Shown: positions 34,762 to 43,666 of the stretch, piece after piece
How positions within the stretch are numbered: the stretch's first letter is position 1
Layout: the number at the start of each line of letters is the position of its first letter
Assembly (NCBI RefSeq): GCF_014647975.1
Contig: NZ_BMQF01000013.1
Location: 181,568-236,432, forward strand
Length of the DNA stretch: 54,865 bases
Direction of reading: 5' to 3'
DNA from: Streptomyces fumigatiscleroticus
GTDB lineage: Bacteria > Actinomycetota > Actinomycetes > Streptomycetales > Streptomycetaceae
Program-made: the position numbers and the translations under genes
The notes under the pieces: model-generated
Told to the model about the DNA's origin: nothing
Database searches by the model: none
The model's input: only the letters and a program-made list of their open reading frames with translations

Positions 34762-36003
34762 TTACGCCACCGCGTCCGCCCGCTCCGCGAGTCCGCGCAG
34801 CTCGGGCGATGCCCCGCGCCCGGCCATCAGAACCAACTCCCGGATGACCTCCCTGGCAGCCATGTGGTTGCGGATGATCTCGGGTGCGATCTCCTCGGCC
34901 TTCAGTAGTGAGGCGAGGGCATCGCCGCACTGCCGACGCTGGGCGTGCGCACGCCCGACGTCCATCAGCATCCTCGCCTGCCGCTCGACCGAGAGGCCGC
35001 TGGCGTCCACGGTCGCGGCGATGTCGAGGGCCTCGCCGGCGTCGCCGAGGTCGACGGCGGTGGACACTGCCTGGATCTCGACGTTGACGGGTCCGAACTC
35101 CAGATTGAAGTCGTTTCGCTCTTCACCGATCCGCGCGGCCACCGCTCTCGCCCTGGCGATCTGCTCTCGTGCCGCCGTCCGCTTCCCCGCACGCGCATGC
35201 ACCAGCGCGAGGGCGAGGTGGAGGGATCCCAGCACCGACAGCTCCTCAGTCGGCACCGACTCCGACCCGGCATGCGGGGCGAGGGTGTTGATGGCTGTCG
35301 CAGCCGCGTGTTCGGCCTGGTCGAGATGGTGGAGCCGCACGAAGGCATGTACCAGCCGGAAGACGCCGACGAAGACTCCGAGCGTGTCGCCCGCCGACTC
35401 GGCCGCCCGGAGCGCACGATCAGCGGCCACCCATGCCGCATCGGCCTCGTTCTGGCGGACGAATGCGGCGGCAAGGGCCTGATACGTACGGGCCAGCAGG
35501 CGATGTGCCATCGAGCGATCTTCCCCGGACGCCGTCCGTGAGACTCGCTCCAACCGGGAAACGAGCGTCCCCAGAGCCTCACTCAGCTGGGCGAAACGGC
35601 CCGCGTGCGTCAGCGACCAGACTCGGTCCACTTCGCCGCGCAATTCGTCGAGCAGGTCGTCGCGCGCTCCCTCGTGAGGGCTGAGCAGTACGTCGAGTGC
35701 TGGATGCCCGGAGATGGTCAACCGCGCCTGATCCAAGTCGTTCTCACCCTCAGCAGCCGCTGCGGCCTCCGGTCCGGAGACATCCGGTGCCTCCGGTTGC
35801 AGCATGTTGAGCGCGACTCCGAGGCCGTCCGCGAGCAAGCGCAGCACATCCAGCCGATTGACCGGCTGGATGCCCCGCTCGACCTGCGACACCCAACTGG
35901 CGGTGCGACCGATGACTGCCGCCAGCTCGGTCTGCGTCAGCCCTCGCCGACGCCTCAGTTCCGCCACTCGTGCGCCGAACTGCCGTCTGCCGTGCTCCGT
36001 CAC
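34762..36003 (-). CDS. XRE-family regulator with TPR-like helical domain
   Basis: This 413-residue protein starts with an HTH (FGARVAELRRRRGLTQTELAAVIGRTASWVSQVERGIQPVNRLDVLRLLADGLG). About 320 residues of helical repeats follow (AHRLLARTYQALAAAFVRQNEADAAWVAADRALRAAE; LHLALALVHARAGKRTAAREQIARAR). This architecture, common in Streptomyces, resembles peptide- or small-molecule-sensing regulators. Its ATG overlaps the stop of the preceding monooxygenase-like gene (ATGA), so the two form a unit. Lower GC at third positions in places hints at a less conserved gene. Confidence 0.88.
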   Translation of the reverse strand: MTEHGRRQFGARVAELRRRRGLTQTELAAVIGRTASWVSQVERGIQPVNRLDVLRLLADGLGVALNMLQPEAPDVSGPEAAAAAEGENDLDQARLTISGHPALDVLLSPHEGARDDLLDELRGEVDRVWSLTHAGRFAQLSEALGTLVSRLERVSRTASGEDRSMAHRLLARTYQALAAAFVRQNEADAAWVAADRALRAAESAGDTLGVFVGVFRLVHAFVRLHHLDQAEHAAATAINTLAPHAGSESVPTEELSVLGSLHLALALVHARAGKRTAAREQIARARAVAARIGEERNDFNLEFGPVNVEIQAVSTAVDLGDAGEALDIAATVDASGLSVERQARMLMDVGRAHAQRRQCGDALASLLKAEEIAPEIIRNHMAAREVIRELVLMAGRGASPELRGLAERADAVA

Positions 36004-36326
36004 GGTCGTACGGCCACCTTTCCGTCGATCGCTTCCAGGAAGGTCACTTCGATGCCCGCAAGATACTGCTCCCGCTCGGCCAGGAAGCGCTTGGTGTGCT
36101 CCTGCGCCTCATGGTCCTCGAACGCGTCCCGGTCCACGTAAAGCTCGTAGAAGACGCGGGTCAGTGGCTCGTCGACCGGGACGTGGCACACGTAGGCCAC
36201 CGTGCCGGGCTCACGCGTCCTGATGCCTTCCATCGTCTGGGCGCAGAGCTCGTCAAAGGCGGCCGCTGCCTCCTGACTCGCCAGCGAGAAACGAACGACG
36301 AGGCCGACTCCTTGCTGCATGAGCAC
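36000..36326 (-). CDS. antibiotic biosynthesis monooxygenase-like protein (YgiN type)
   Basis: This 108-residue protein has the ABM ferredoxin-like pattern: VGLVVRFSLASQEAAAAFDELCAQTMEGIRTREPGTVAYVCH, FYELYVDRDAFEDHEAQEHTKRFL, and VTFLEAIDGKVAV. Family members are small cofactor-free quinol oxygenases or heme-degrading proteins, often dimeric. It precedes and overlaps the XRE-TPR regulator gene, which may respond to its substrate. A specific reaction cannot be named. Confidence 0.85.
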   Translation of the reverse strand: MLMQQGVGLVVRFSLASQEAAAAFDELCAQTMEGIRTREPGTVAYVCHVPVDEPLTRVFYELYVDRDAFEDHEAQEHTKRFLAEREQYLAGIEVTFLEAIDGKVAVRP

Positions 36327-36548
36327 TCCTTCCGGTCCCGTCCAGTCTCGCAGTCACTCTTCAGGGCTACGAGTAGCGCCGCCCGGCTGACCGAGGCGCT
36401 CCGGGACACCCTGCGGATCGCCGAGAGCCGTGGGACCCGGTTGTCCGGGGCGGTGTCGGAGGCGGAAGCGAAAGCGGAAGCGCAGTGAGCAGACGAAGGG
36501 CGGCTGCCGTGACGTACCGCGGCCGTCCTGCCCGGTGGAGGACATCCG
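36327..36548. other. intergenic region
   Basis: About 220 bases upstream of the monooxygenase-like gene and downstream of the DUF2000 gene. A degenerate acidic/basic repeat (GCGGAAGCG units near 36460-36480) is the only notable structure. No supported gene. Confidence 0.4.
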
Positions 36549-36983
36549 TCACGGATGCATCCGCGCGCCCTTCAGCACCTTGTCCACCGCGTTCTTCGGG
36601 CCGTACACCGCCAGCCCCACCAGGTCCAGGTCCGCGGTGCCCACCGCCCGGACCGCCGCGCGGTTGTCGCGGTCGTTGCCGGTGGAGAACAGGTCGGAGG
36701 TGAACAGGGCGCGCGGGAGGGAGCGGGACAGGGCACGCCCGTGGGCCGCCGTCAGCGTCTCCTTCGTGCCCTCGAAGACCAGCACCGGCTGGCGGAACAT
36801 CGGCAGGTAGGGCACGCCGTCCGCGTTCTCGTAGGGCTCGCCGATCACCTCGGGGACCTGGGTGCCCAGGCCGCTGACCAGGAAGGCGGTCACGTTCAGC
36901 CGCTGCCAGGTCTGGAGGTCCTCCCGCAGCAGGACGGCGATCTTGGTGTCGAAGCGGACGGGGGCGGTGGCGTCGTCGTTCAT
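36549..36983 (-). CDS. DUF2000 family protein
   Basis: This 144-residue protein (RFDTKIAVLLREDLQTWQRLNVTAFLVSGLGTQVPEVIGEPYENADGVPYLPMFRQPVLVFEG) matches DUF2000, a small alpha/beta family of unknown function. The ATG at 36983 is preferred; a longer frame would run into the AraC promoter. It diverges from an AraC-type regulator 49 bases away, a pairing that is common and suggests AraC control of this gene. Confidence 0.85.
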   Translation of the reverse strand: MNDDATAPVRFDTKIAVLLREDLQTWQRLNVTAFLVSGLGTQVPEVIGEPYENADGVPYLPMFRQPVLVFEGTKETLTAAHGRALSRSLPRALFTSDLFSTGNDRDNRAAVRAVGTADLDLVGLAVYGPKNAVDKVLKGARMHP

Positions 36984-37032
36984 GTGTTCAGGCTGCCGAC
37001 CGGCGCACCGCCCCGTCTTGTACGTTCTTTGC

Positions 37033-37845
37033 ATGGCCGCTCAGCGGAAAGCCGTCGTCTCCGCCTGGCGCCCGCGCGTACCGGGCGTCGTGGAGGTCTT
37101 CCACGCCCACTTCACCGAGTACGCCTATCCCATGCATGTCCACGAGGCGTGGACGCTGCTGATCGTCGACGACGGCGCCGTACGGTACGACCTCGACCGG
37201 CACGAGCACGGCACCCCGCACGACACGGTCTCCCTGCTGCCGCCGCACGTCCCGCACAACGGCTCGCCCGTCACCGCGGACGGCTTCCGCAAGCGGGTGA
37301 TCTACCTCGACGCCTCCCTGCTGGGCGAGGAGCTGATCGGGGCCGCGGTCGACGGGCCCGATCTGCGTGATCCGGTGCTGCGGCGGCGGGTCGGCCAGCT
37401 GCACGGCGCCCTCGGCCGACCCGGCGACGAGCTGGAGGCGGAGAGCAGGCTGACGCTCGTCGGCGACCGGCTCCGCGCCCATCTGCGGCCCGGTGCCGCC
37501 GCCGCGCCGCGCCGGGACCCCGCCCTCGCCCGGCGGCTGCGCGAGCTGCTCGACGAACGGGTGGGGCAGGGGCTCCGGCTCGACGAGGCCACCGGGCTGC
37601 TGCATGCCCATCCGGCGCATCTGGTGCGGGCCTTCAGCTCCGCGTACGGCATCGCCCCGCACCAGTACCTGATGTCCCGCCGGGTCGAACGCGCCCGCCG
37701 GCTGCTGCTCGCGGGCCGCACACCGGCCGACGTGGCGACGGCCACCGGGTTCTACGACCAGGCCCATCTGACCCGGCACTTCAAGAAGCTGGTGGGGGTG
37801 ACACCGGGCCGCTACCGCGGCAGCGGCGGGCGGAACATCCCCTGA
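37033..37845 (+). CDS. AraC-family transcriptional regulator
   Basis: This 270-residue protein has an N-terminal cupin-like sensor (FTEYAYPMHVHEAWTLLIVDDGAVRYD, VSLLPPHVPHNG). A C-terminal pair of HTH motifs follows (GLRLDEATGLLHAHPAHLVRAFSSAYGIAPHQYLMSRRVERARRLL and DVATATGFYDQAHLTRHFKKLVGVTPGRYR). The ATG at 37033 lies about six bases after TTGTACGTTC, so the transcript may be leaderless. It is divergent from the DUF2000 gene, its likely target. Inducer unknown. Confidence 0.9.
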   Translation: MAAQRKAVVSAWRPRVPGVVEVFHAHFTEYAYPMHVHEAWTLLIVDDGAVRYDLDRHEHGTPHDTVSLLPPHVPHNGSPVTADGFRKRVIYLDASLLGEELIGAAVDGPDLRDPVLRRRVGQLHGALGRPGDELEAESRLTLVGDRLRAHLRPGAAAAPRRDPALARRLRELLDERVGQGLRLDEATGLLHAHPAHLVRAFSSAYGIAPHQYLMSRRVERARRLLLAGRTPADVATATGFYDQAHLTRHFKKLVGVTPGRYRGSGGRNIP

Positions 37846-37852
37846 CCCGGGC

Positions 37853-38377
37853 TCAGTCGGCGGCCGGGCGCTCGATCAGGTGCGTGAACGCCTCCAGGTT
37901 CCGCGTCGACTCGCCGCGCGAGACGCGCCAGGCGTGCTCCTTGCGGATCGCGGAGGCGAAACCCAGCTCCAGCAGGGTGTTGAAACTGCCGTCGGCGGCC
38001 TCGAGGACCTGCCCGAGCAGCCGGTCGACCTCGTCCGGCGTGACGGCGGCCAGCGGCAGCCGGCCGGTGACGTAGACGTCGCCGAGCCGGTCGACGGCGT
38101 AACTCACGCCGTACAGCTTCAGGTTGCGTTCCAGGAGCCAGCGGTGGACGGCCGCCTCGTTCTCGTCGGGGTGGCGGATGACGAAGGCGTTGAGCGACAG
38201 GGAGTGGCGGCCGACGATCAGGGAGACCGTGGTCGACAGTTTGCGGGTGCCGGGGAGCTTGACGACGTAGGTGCCGGGCGTGGGGCTCTCCCACTCCAGA
38301 CCGGCGTCCTTCAGGGTGTCCTCGATGGCGGCCCGTGCGGCCTGCCCCGCCCGGTCGGCGTCGTTCGCGTCAGCCAT
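37853..38377 (-). CDS. YbjN domain protein
   Basis: This 174-residue protein has the YbjN fold pattern, a relative of type III secretion chaperones: WESPTPGTYVVKLPGTRKLSTTVSLIVGRHSLSLNAFVIRHPDENEAAVHRWLLERNLKLYGVSYAVDRLGDVYVTGRLPLAAVTPDEVDRLLGQVLEAAD-like segments read in order. It overlaps the mshA stop by eight bases and is transcribed with it. Actinobacterial genomes often keep this pair; the function of the YbjN protein beside mycothiol synthesis is not known to me. Confidence 0.85.
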   Translation of the reverse strand: MADANDADRAGQAARAAIEDTLKDAGLEWESPTPGTYVVKLPGTRKLSTTVSLIVGRHSLSLNAFVIRHPDENEAAVHRWLLERNLKLYGVSYAVDRLGDVYVTGRLPLAAVTPDEVDRLLGQVLEAADGSFNTLLELGFASAIRKEHAWRVSRGESTRNLEAFTHLIERPAAD

Positions 38378-39707
38378 GGTGGGAGCGTACGCGACGCCGG
38401 TGGGACTGTGCCGCGGCCGTGTAGACGTCGGCGGTGGCGGCGGCCGCGGTGTCCCAGCCGAAGGACTGGGCGTGCCGGGCGGCGGCGGCGCCCATCCGGG
38501 CGGTGAGCGCCGGGTTGTCGGCGAAGTCGCGCAGCACGCGCGCGTAGGCGGCGGGTTCGTGGCCGTCGACCAGGAACCCGGTGTGCCCGTCGCGCACGGC
38601 GACCGGGAGTCCGCCGACCGCCGCGGCCAGCACCGGGGTGCCGGCCGCCTGCGCCTCTATCGCCACCAGTCCGAAGGACTCGCTGTAGGAGGGCATGACC
38701 AGGACGGAGGCGGCCCGGAACCAGTCCGCGAGCCGGTCCTGGCCCACGGGCGGGCAGAACCGTACGACGTCGGCGATGCCCAGCCGGGCGGCGAGCTTCT
38801 GGAGGCCCTCCGGCTTGGCCAGGCCGCTGCCGCTGGGGCCGCCCACGACCGGGACGACGATGTTGCCGCGCAGCTCCGGGCGCTCGTCGAGCAGGACGGC
38901 GACCGCGCGGAGCAGTATGTCGGGGGCCTTCAGGGGCTGGATGCGGCCCGCGAAGAGCGGGATCAGGGCGTCCTGGGGCAGGCCGAGGCGGGCGCGGGCG
39001 GCGGCGCGGCCGTCGGCGGGGCGGAACCGTTCGAGGTTGACGCCGGGGTGGACGACGGCGACGCGGGAGGGATCGGCGGCGTAGTGCCGGACGAGTTCGC
39101 CGGCCTCCTCGGCCGTGTTGGCGATCAGCCGGTCCGCGGCGGCGACGACCTGGGTCTCGCCGATCACGCGGGCGGCGGGCTCGGGGGTGTCGCCCTCGGC
39201 CAGGCTGGCGTTCTTGACCTTGGCCATGGTGTGCATGGCGTGCACGAGGGGGACGCCCCAGCGCTGGGCGGCGAGCCAGCCGACGTGGCCGGAGAGCCAG
39301 TAGTGGGAGTGGACCAGGTCGTAGTAGCCGGGGCGGTGGCCGGCCCAGGCCTGCATCACGCCGTGGGTGAAGGCGCACAGCTGCGCCGGGAGGTCCTCCT
39401 TGGCCAGGCCCTCGTAGGGGCCCGCGTCGACGTGCCGGACGAGGACGCCGGGGGACAGCTCGACGGCGGGCGGCAGGGCCGCGGTGGTGGCCCGTGTGAA
39501 GATCTCGACCTCGATGTTGATCGCTGCCAGCCGCTGGGCGAGCTCCACGATGTAGACGTTCATGCCGCCGGCGTCGCCGGTGCCGGGCTGGTGGAGCGGG
39601 GAGGTGTGCACGGAGAGCATGGCGACACGGCGGGGGCGCCGGTACAGCCTCAGCCGTGGGGAGGCGGCCGGGGAGCGCCGCCCGAGCCTGCTGACGTACT
39701 GGCTCAC
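38370..39707 (-). CDS. mshA: D-inositol-3-phosphate glycosyltransferase MshA
   Basis: MshA starts mycothiol synthesis by joining N-acetylglucosamine from UDP-GlcNAc to inositol 3-phosphate. The 445-residue GT-B enzyme has VAMLSVHTSPLHQPGTGDAGGMNVYI (N-terminal Gly-rich loop), HSHYWLSG, VHPGVNLERFRP, LFAGRIQPLKAPDILLRAV, and the donor site SYSESFGLVAIEAQAAGTPVLAA. I chose GTG 39707 because AGGAGGAAGG sits just upstream; the open frame extends further but without a ribosome site. It is followed by the overlapping YbjN gene. Confidence 0.95.
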   Translation of the reverse strand: MSQYVSRLGRRSPAASPRLRLYRRPRRVAMLSVHTSPLHQPGTGDAGGMNVYIVELAQRLAAINIEVEIFTRATTAALPPAVELSPGVLVRHVDAGPYEGLAKEDLPAQLCAFTHGVMQAWAGHRPGYYDLVHSHYWLSGHVGWLAAQRWGVPLVHAMHTMAKVKNASLAEGDTPEPAARVIGETQVVAAADRLIANTAEEAGELVRHYAADPSRVAVVHPGVNLERFRPADGRAAARARLGLPQDALIPLFAGRIQPLKAPDILLRAVAVLLDERPELRGNIVVPVVGGPSGSGLAKPEGLQKLAARLGIADVVRFCPPVGQDRLADWFRAASVLVMPSYSESFGLVAIEAQAAGTPVLAAAVGGLPVAVRDGHTGFLVDGHEPAAYARVLRDFADNPALTARMGAAAARHAQSFGWDTAAAATADVYTAAAQSHRRRVRSHHG

Positions 39708-39928
39708 GTGGCCTTCCTCCTCGCTGCGGGCATGCGTGCCGGAGGGCACACGGCGTCCTCCAAGGGGAGCCAACGCCCGAGAGGTGTGCTCCATTTCCGG
39801 TCCGCCGGTCTTTGCCCAATCATTACCGGCGTTCGATCAACGGTTCGACAGTGGGGTGCGTGGGGGCCTGGGCGGCCGGGGGTGTGCGGTGTGCTTCCGG
39901 CTCCGGGTACCCGCCTACCCTCGTACGT

Positions 39929-40783
39929 ATGACAGCCCGCGCAGCGCCCCTCCCCCACTCCCGGCTCCGCTCGGGCGGGGGGGCTGCCGTCGTGGGGACG
40001 GTGACGCGCGGGACGACCAACCCCAACCGGCTGCGCCGCATGGACCGCTGGATCGCCGCCGTGCACGGCGCCGAGCTGCGCCGCGCCGACGATCCCGTCG
40101 CCGTCGACCTCGGCTACGGGGCGGCCCCCTGGACGGCGGTCGAGCTGCTGCACCGGCTGCGTACCGTGGCTCCACGCGCGCGCGTGGTGGGCATCGAGAT
40201 CGACCCGGCGCGGGTCGCGGCGGCCCGCCCCTACGAGCGCGAGGGCCTTCTCTTCCGGCACGGCGGCTTCGAGGTCCCCCTCGACCGGCGCCCGCTGCTC
40301 ATCCGCGCGGCGAACGTGCTGCGCCAGTACGACGAGTCCGAGGTCGCCGCCGTCTGGCAGCGGCTGTGCGCCCGGCTGGCGCCGCCCGACCCGGCGGCGG
40401 GAGCCCTCGGCGGGCTGCTGGTCGAGGGGACCTGCGACGAGATCGGGCGCCGGCACGTGTGGGTCGCGCTCGGCCCCGAGGGTCCGCGCACGGTGACCTT
40501 CGCCACCCGGCTGGGCTCCCTTCAGCGCCCCTCGGACCTGGCCGAGCGGCTCCCGAAGGCGCTCATCCACCGCAACGTCCCCGGCGAGCCGGTGCACGCC
40601 TTCCTCCGCGACTTCGACCGGGCCTGGGCCGCCGCCGCGCCCTACGCCGCCTACGGCGCCCGCCAGCGCTGGATCCGCGCGGTGCGCGATCTGACGGCGG
40701 ACTGGCCGGTGACGGACGGCCCGGCCCGCTGGCGGCAGGGCGAGGTGACGGTCGGCTGGGCGGCTCTGGCCCCGCGCTCCTGA
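39929..40783 (+). CDS. class I SAM-dependent methyltransferase
   Basis: This 284-residue protein contains a Rossmann methyltransferase motif (VAVDLGYGAAPWTAVELLHRL, then VVGIEIDPARVAAARPY). It lacks other recognisable domains; conserved parts are GTTNPNRLRRMDRWIAA and VRYDESEV-like ANVLRQYDESEV. TACCCT lies seven bases before the ATG at 39929, the spacing of a leaderless gene. It diverges from mshA, from which it is separated by 221 bases. Substrate unknown. Confidence 0.85.
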   Translation: MTARAAPLPHSRLRSGGGAAVVGTVTRGTTNPNRLRRMDRWIAAVHGAELRRADDPVAVDLGYGAAPWTAVELLHRLRTVAPRARVVGIEIDPARVAAARPYEREGLLFRHGGFEVPLDRRPLLIRAANVLRQYDESEVAAVWQRLCARLAPPDPAAGALGGLLVEGTCDEIGRRHVWVALGPEGPRTVTFATRLGSLQRPSDLAERLPKALIHRNVPGEPVHAFLRDFDRAWAAAAPYAAYGARQRWIRAVRDLTADWPVTDGPARWRQGEVTVGWAALAPRS

Positions 40784-40794
40784 CGGCACCGGCC

Positions 40795-40819
40795 CGTTCC
40801 CCCCGGGAGGCGGGGAACG
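40795..40819 (+). terminator. terminator after the methyltransferase gene
   Basis: CGTTCCCC pairs with GGGGAACG across a short GC-rich centre, eleven bases past the stop. Confidence 0.65.
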
Positions 40820-41009
40820 CTTTCGCCGAGCCGTTCGTCACAGTTGCGGGGAGATCGTCGTGCAGGGGTGAGAAGGGGGAAGGGGCCTCGTCCGGCTGTG
40901 TCCCGGCCGCGTGCGACCGAGCACCGCCTCTGTCGTTTTCCGTGCCGACGTGGCACGATCCCCCAGGCACCGTAAGTTACCGACGGTTAACCCAGTTGGG
41001 GGGCGGGAT

Positions 41010-42083
41010 ATGGCAACCGGCAGGCGCGGCCTGATCACCGCGGCCGTGACCGTGGTCTGCGCGGTCACCGTGCCGGCCGCACCGGGCACGGCGTTCGCGG
41101 CCCCGGGCCCCACACCGACGCCCACGGCCACCGGCACCGCCACGCCGGGCAAGGACCTGGAAGCCGTCCGCAAGAAGCTCGACGAGCTGTACCACGAGGC
41201 GGCCGTCGCCACCGACGAGTACAACGCCGCCGAGGAGAGGTCCGAGAAGCAGTCGGCGAAGATCGTCAGCCTGGCCGAGAAGATCGTCGAGGGCCAGGAG
41301 AAGCTGGACGAGCTGAAGGACCGCGCGGGCGCCGCGGCCCGCGCCCAGTACCGCAACGCCGGACTGCCGCCCGAGGCCCGGCTGATGCTCAGCGACGATC
41401 CGCAGGAGTTCCTCGACGGCACCGGCCGGGTGCTCCAGGGCGAGCGCGCGACCAAGGGCCTGCTCGCGGAACTGACCCGCACCCAGCAGGACCTGAAGGG
41501 GTACGCGGCGGACGCCTCCGCCGAGTGGAAGAAGCTGGAGGCCGACCGCAAGGCCAGGGCCAAGGCGCAGAAGCGGATCGAGCAGCAGATCGCGGCGGCC
41601 GAGAAGCTGGAGTCGGAGCTGGAGAAGGAGGAGAAGGAGCGCCTCGCCCGGCTGGAGAAGGAGGCCGCCCGGCGGGCGCAGACCGCCTGGCTCGGCTCCG
41701 GCGTCCTGAAGGACCTCGACGGCAAGGCCTCCGCGCAGGGCCGCGAGGCGGTCGAGTACGCCACCGCCCAGATCGGCAAGGCCTACGAGTGGGGCGCCGA
41801 GGGGCCGAGGACCTACGACTGCTCCGGTCTGACCTCGCAGGCCTGGGCGGCGGCCGGGCACGCCATTCCGCGCACCTCGCAGGAGCAGTGGAGGCAGCTG
41901 CCGCACGTCGACGTGGCGGACATGCGCCCCGGTGACCTGGTCATCTACTTCGACGACGCCAGCCATGTCGGGATGTACATCGGCGACGGCCGGATCGTGC
42001 ACGCCCCGCGGCCGGGGCGGACGGTGACGATCGCGGGCGCCGGCACGATGCCGATCCTCGGGGTGGTCCGGCCGGACGCGTGA
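41010..42083 (+). CDS. secreted NlpC/P60 peptidoglycan endopeptidase with coiled coil
   Basis: This 357-residue protein cleaves peptide stems in the cell wall. It has a signal peptide (GRRGLITAAVTVVCAVTVPAAPGTAFA), a Thr/Pro linker, a coiled coil of about 180 residues rich in Glu, Lys and Ala, and a C-terminal NlpC/P60 domain: YDCSGLTSQAWAAAG with the catalytic Cys, ASHVGMYIGDGRIVHAP with the catalytic His. The architecture matches the RipA/CwlO-like hydrolases of actinobacteria, in which the coiled coil controls activity. The ATG at 41010 follows TTGGGGGGCGGGAT. Confidence 0.92.
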   Translation: MATGRRGLITAAVTVVCAVTVPAAPGTAFAAPGPTPTPTATGTATPGKDLEAVRKKLDELYHEAAVATDEYNAAEERSEKQSAKIVSLAEKIVEGQEKLDELKDRAGAAARAQYRNAGLPPEARLMLSDDPQEFLDGTGRVLQGERATKGLLAELTRTQQDLKGYAADASAEWKKLEADRKARAKAQKRIEQQIAAAEKLESELEKEEKERLARLEKEAARRAQTAWLGSGVLKDLDGKASAQGREAVEYATAQIGKAYEWGAEGPRTYDCSGLTSQAWAAAGHAIPRTSQEQWRQLPHVDVADMRPGDLVIYFDDASHVGMYIGDGRIVHAPRPGRTVTIAGAGTMPILGVVRPDA

Positions 42084-42343
42084 GCGGCGCCCGGGGGGCG
42101 TGACACGGGCCACGTGACCCACTCCACGCCGGTCCGCGGGCCGGAGTGACGTTCGTCATCCCCGGTCCCCCGCCGAGGTGTCCAACTGCGATACGGATCG
42201 CGGCATATGACAGTGGCTGTTGGCGCGGCGACGTGCCTCAGACCATTCCGCTGCGGCGGCGTCACCCGCTATGGTCACCCGTCGGTGGGGCGAGGTCCCT
42301 CGTTGCCGCCATGCCCTCGGGGGGAGGGAAGGAACCCAAGACG

Positions 42344-43651
42344 ATGCCCGTACCCGTACCGCGGCAGAGAGCGATCCCGGCCGTGGAGAGTGGTCAGGGG
42401 CAGGCCGCGTCCCCAGGCGGCGGCCCTTCGAAGGAACAGGTGCCGCACCAGGACGCCACGGCCGAGAACACCCACACCAACCTGACCCTGCTGCTGATCG
42501 AGGACGACCCGGCCGGCTCGCCGATCGTGCCCGACCTGCTGGACCAGGCCGGCAAGCCGATCCGGGTGCGCACCGCCCGCAACCTCACCGAGGCCGGACG
42601 GCTGCTGACCGACGACGTCCACTGCATCCTGCTGGACCTCGCCCTGCCGGCCCCCGGCCGGGCGGGCGACGCCGACGACGACGAGCTGGCCGTGCTCAAG
42701 CACGTCCTGGAGCTCGCCCCGCGCCACGCCGTCCTCGCGCTCACCGCCTCCGGCGACGCCGAGCGCGGCGCTCAGGCGGTGCGGGAGGGCGCCCAGGACT
42801 ACCTCTTCCGCGACGAGCTGGACGGCCGGCTGCTGAGCCGCGCGATCCGCTACGCCGTGGAGCGCAAGCGCTCCGACTCCGCCGAGCGGCGGCTCGCCGA
42901 GGGCCGGCTGCGCGCCCAGGAGAACGCCCGGCTGGAGCGCGGCCTGCTGCCGACCCCGCTGCTGGAGGGCTCCTCGCTCCGGTTCGCCGCCCGCTACCGG
43001 CCGGGCCGCTCCCGGGCCCTGCTCGGCGGCGACTTCTACGACGTGGTCCGCACCCCGGACGGCACCGTGCACGCCATGATCGGCGACGTCTGCGGCCATG
43101 GCCCCGACGAGGCGGCGCTCGGCGTCGAACTCCGTATCGCCTGGCGCGCGCTGACCCTGGCGGGGCTGAGCGGCGACGAACTGCTCGGCACGCTCCAGCA
43201 GGTGCTGGAGCACGAGCGCGCCGACGACGAGATCTTCGCGACGCTGTGCACGGTGGACATCGCCCCGGACGGGCGCCGGGCCGGTCTCTGTCTGGCCGGG
43301 CACCCCGCGCCGCTGGTCACCGGCCCCGCTCTGCCCGCCCGGCTGCTGCCGTACGAGAACAACGGCCCGGCGCTCGGGCTGCTGCCGGGTGCCCGCTGGC
43401 CGCGGATGCAGGTCGAGCTGGGCGCGGAGTGGAGCCTGATGCTCTACACCGACGGCCTGATCGAGGGCCGGATCGGCGAGGGCCGGGAACGGCTCGGCCA
43501 GGAGGGCATGGTGGAACTGGTCCGCCGTCAGCTCGCCGAGGGCCTGCGCGGCGAGGAGCTGCTGCGGGCGGCGGTGAACGAGGTCCGCGACCTCAACGGC
43601 GGCGAGCTGACCGACGACGTGGCGGTGCTGCTGCTGGACCGGGTCGGCTGA
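42344..43651 (+). CDS. PP2C/SpoIIE-type phosphatase with N-terminal receiver domain
   Basis: This 435-residue protein has a receiver domain (TLLLIEDDPAGSPIVPDLLDQAG, CILLDLALP with the phosphoacceptor Asp, VLALTASGD) followed by a helical linker. A PP2C-like phosphatase follows (LLGGDFYDVVRTPDGTVHAMIGDVCGHGPDEAALG, GHPAPLVTGPA, LMLYTDGLIEGRIGEGRERLG, ELTDDVAVLLL). Such RsbU/RsbX-like proteins control anti-sigma factor switches by dephosphorylating anti-anti-sigma factors. The ATG at 42344 follows GGGAAGGAACCC; an ATG at 42311 is an alternative. No cognate kinase adjoins it. Confidence 0.9.
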   Translation: MPVPVPRQRAIPAVESGQGQAASPGGGPSKEQVPHQDATAENTHTNLTLLLIEDDPAGSPIVPDLLDQAGKPIRVRTARNLTEAGRLLTDDVHCILLDLALPAPGRAGDADDDELAVLKHVLELAPRHAVLALTASGDAERGAQAVREGAQDYLFRDELDGRLLSRAIRYAVERKRSDSAERRLAEGRLRAQENARLERGLLPTPLLEGSSLRFAARYRPGRSRALLGGDFYDVVRTPDGTVHAMIGDVCGHGPDEAALGVELRIAWRALTLAGLSGDELLGTLQQVLEHERADDEIFATLCTVDIAPDGRRAGLCLAGHPAPLVTGPALPARLLPYENNGPALGLLPGARWPRMQVELGAEWSLMLYTDGLIEGRIGEGRERLGQEGMVELVRRQLAEGLRGEELLRAAVNEVRDLNGGELTDDVAVLLLDRVG

Positions 43652-43666
43652 CCCGGTCCGCCGGGC

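Noticed and set aside
40784..41009. c-di-AMP riboswitch upstream of the NlpC/P60 gene
   Set aside because: Such switches precede some Streptomyces wall hydrolases, but the conserved GG-rich and AAC core elements cannot be found in this leader.
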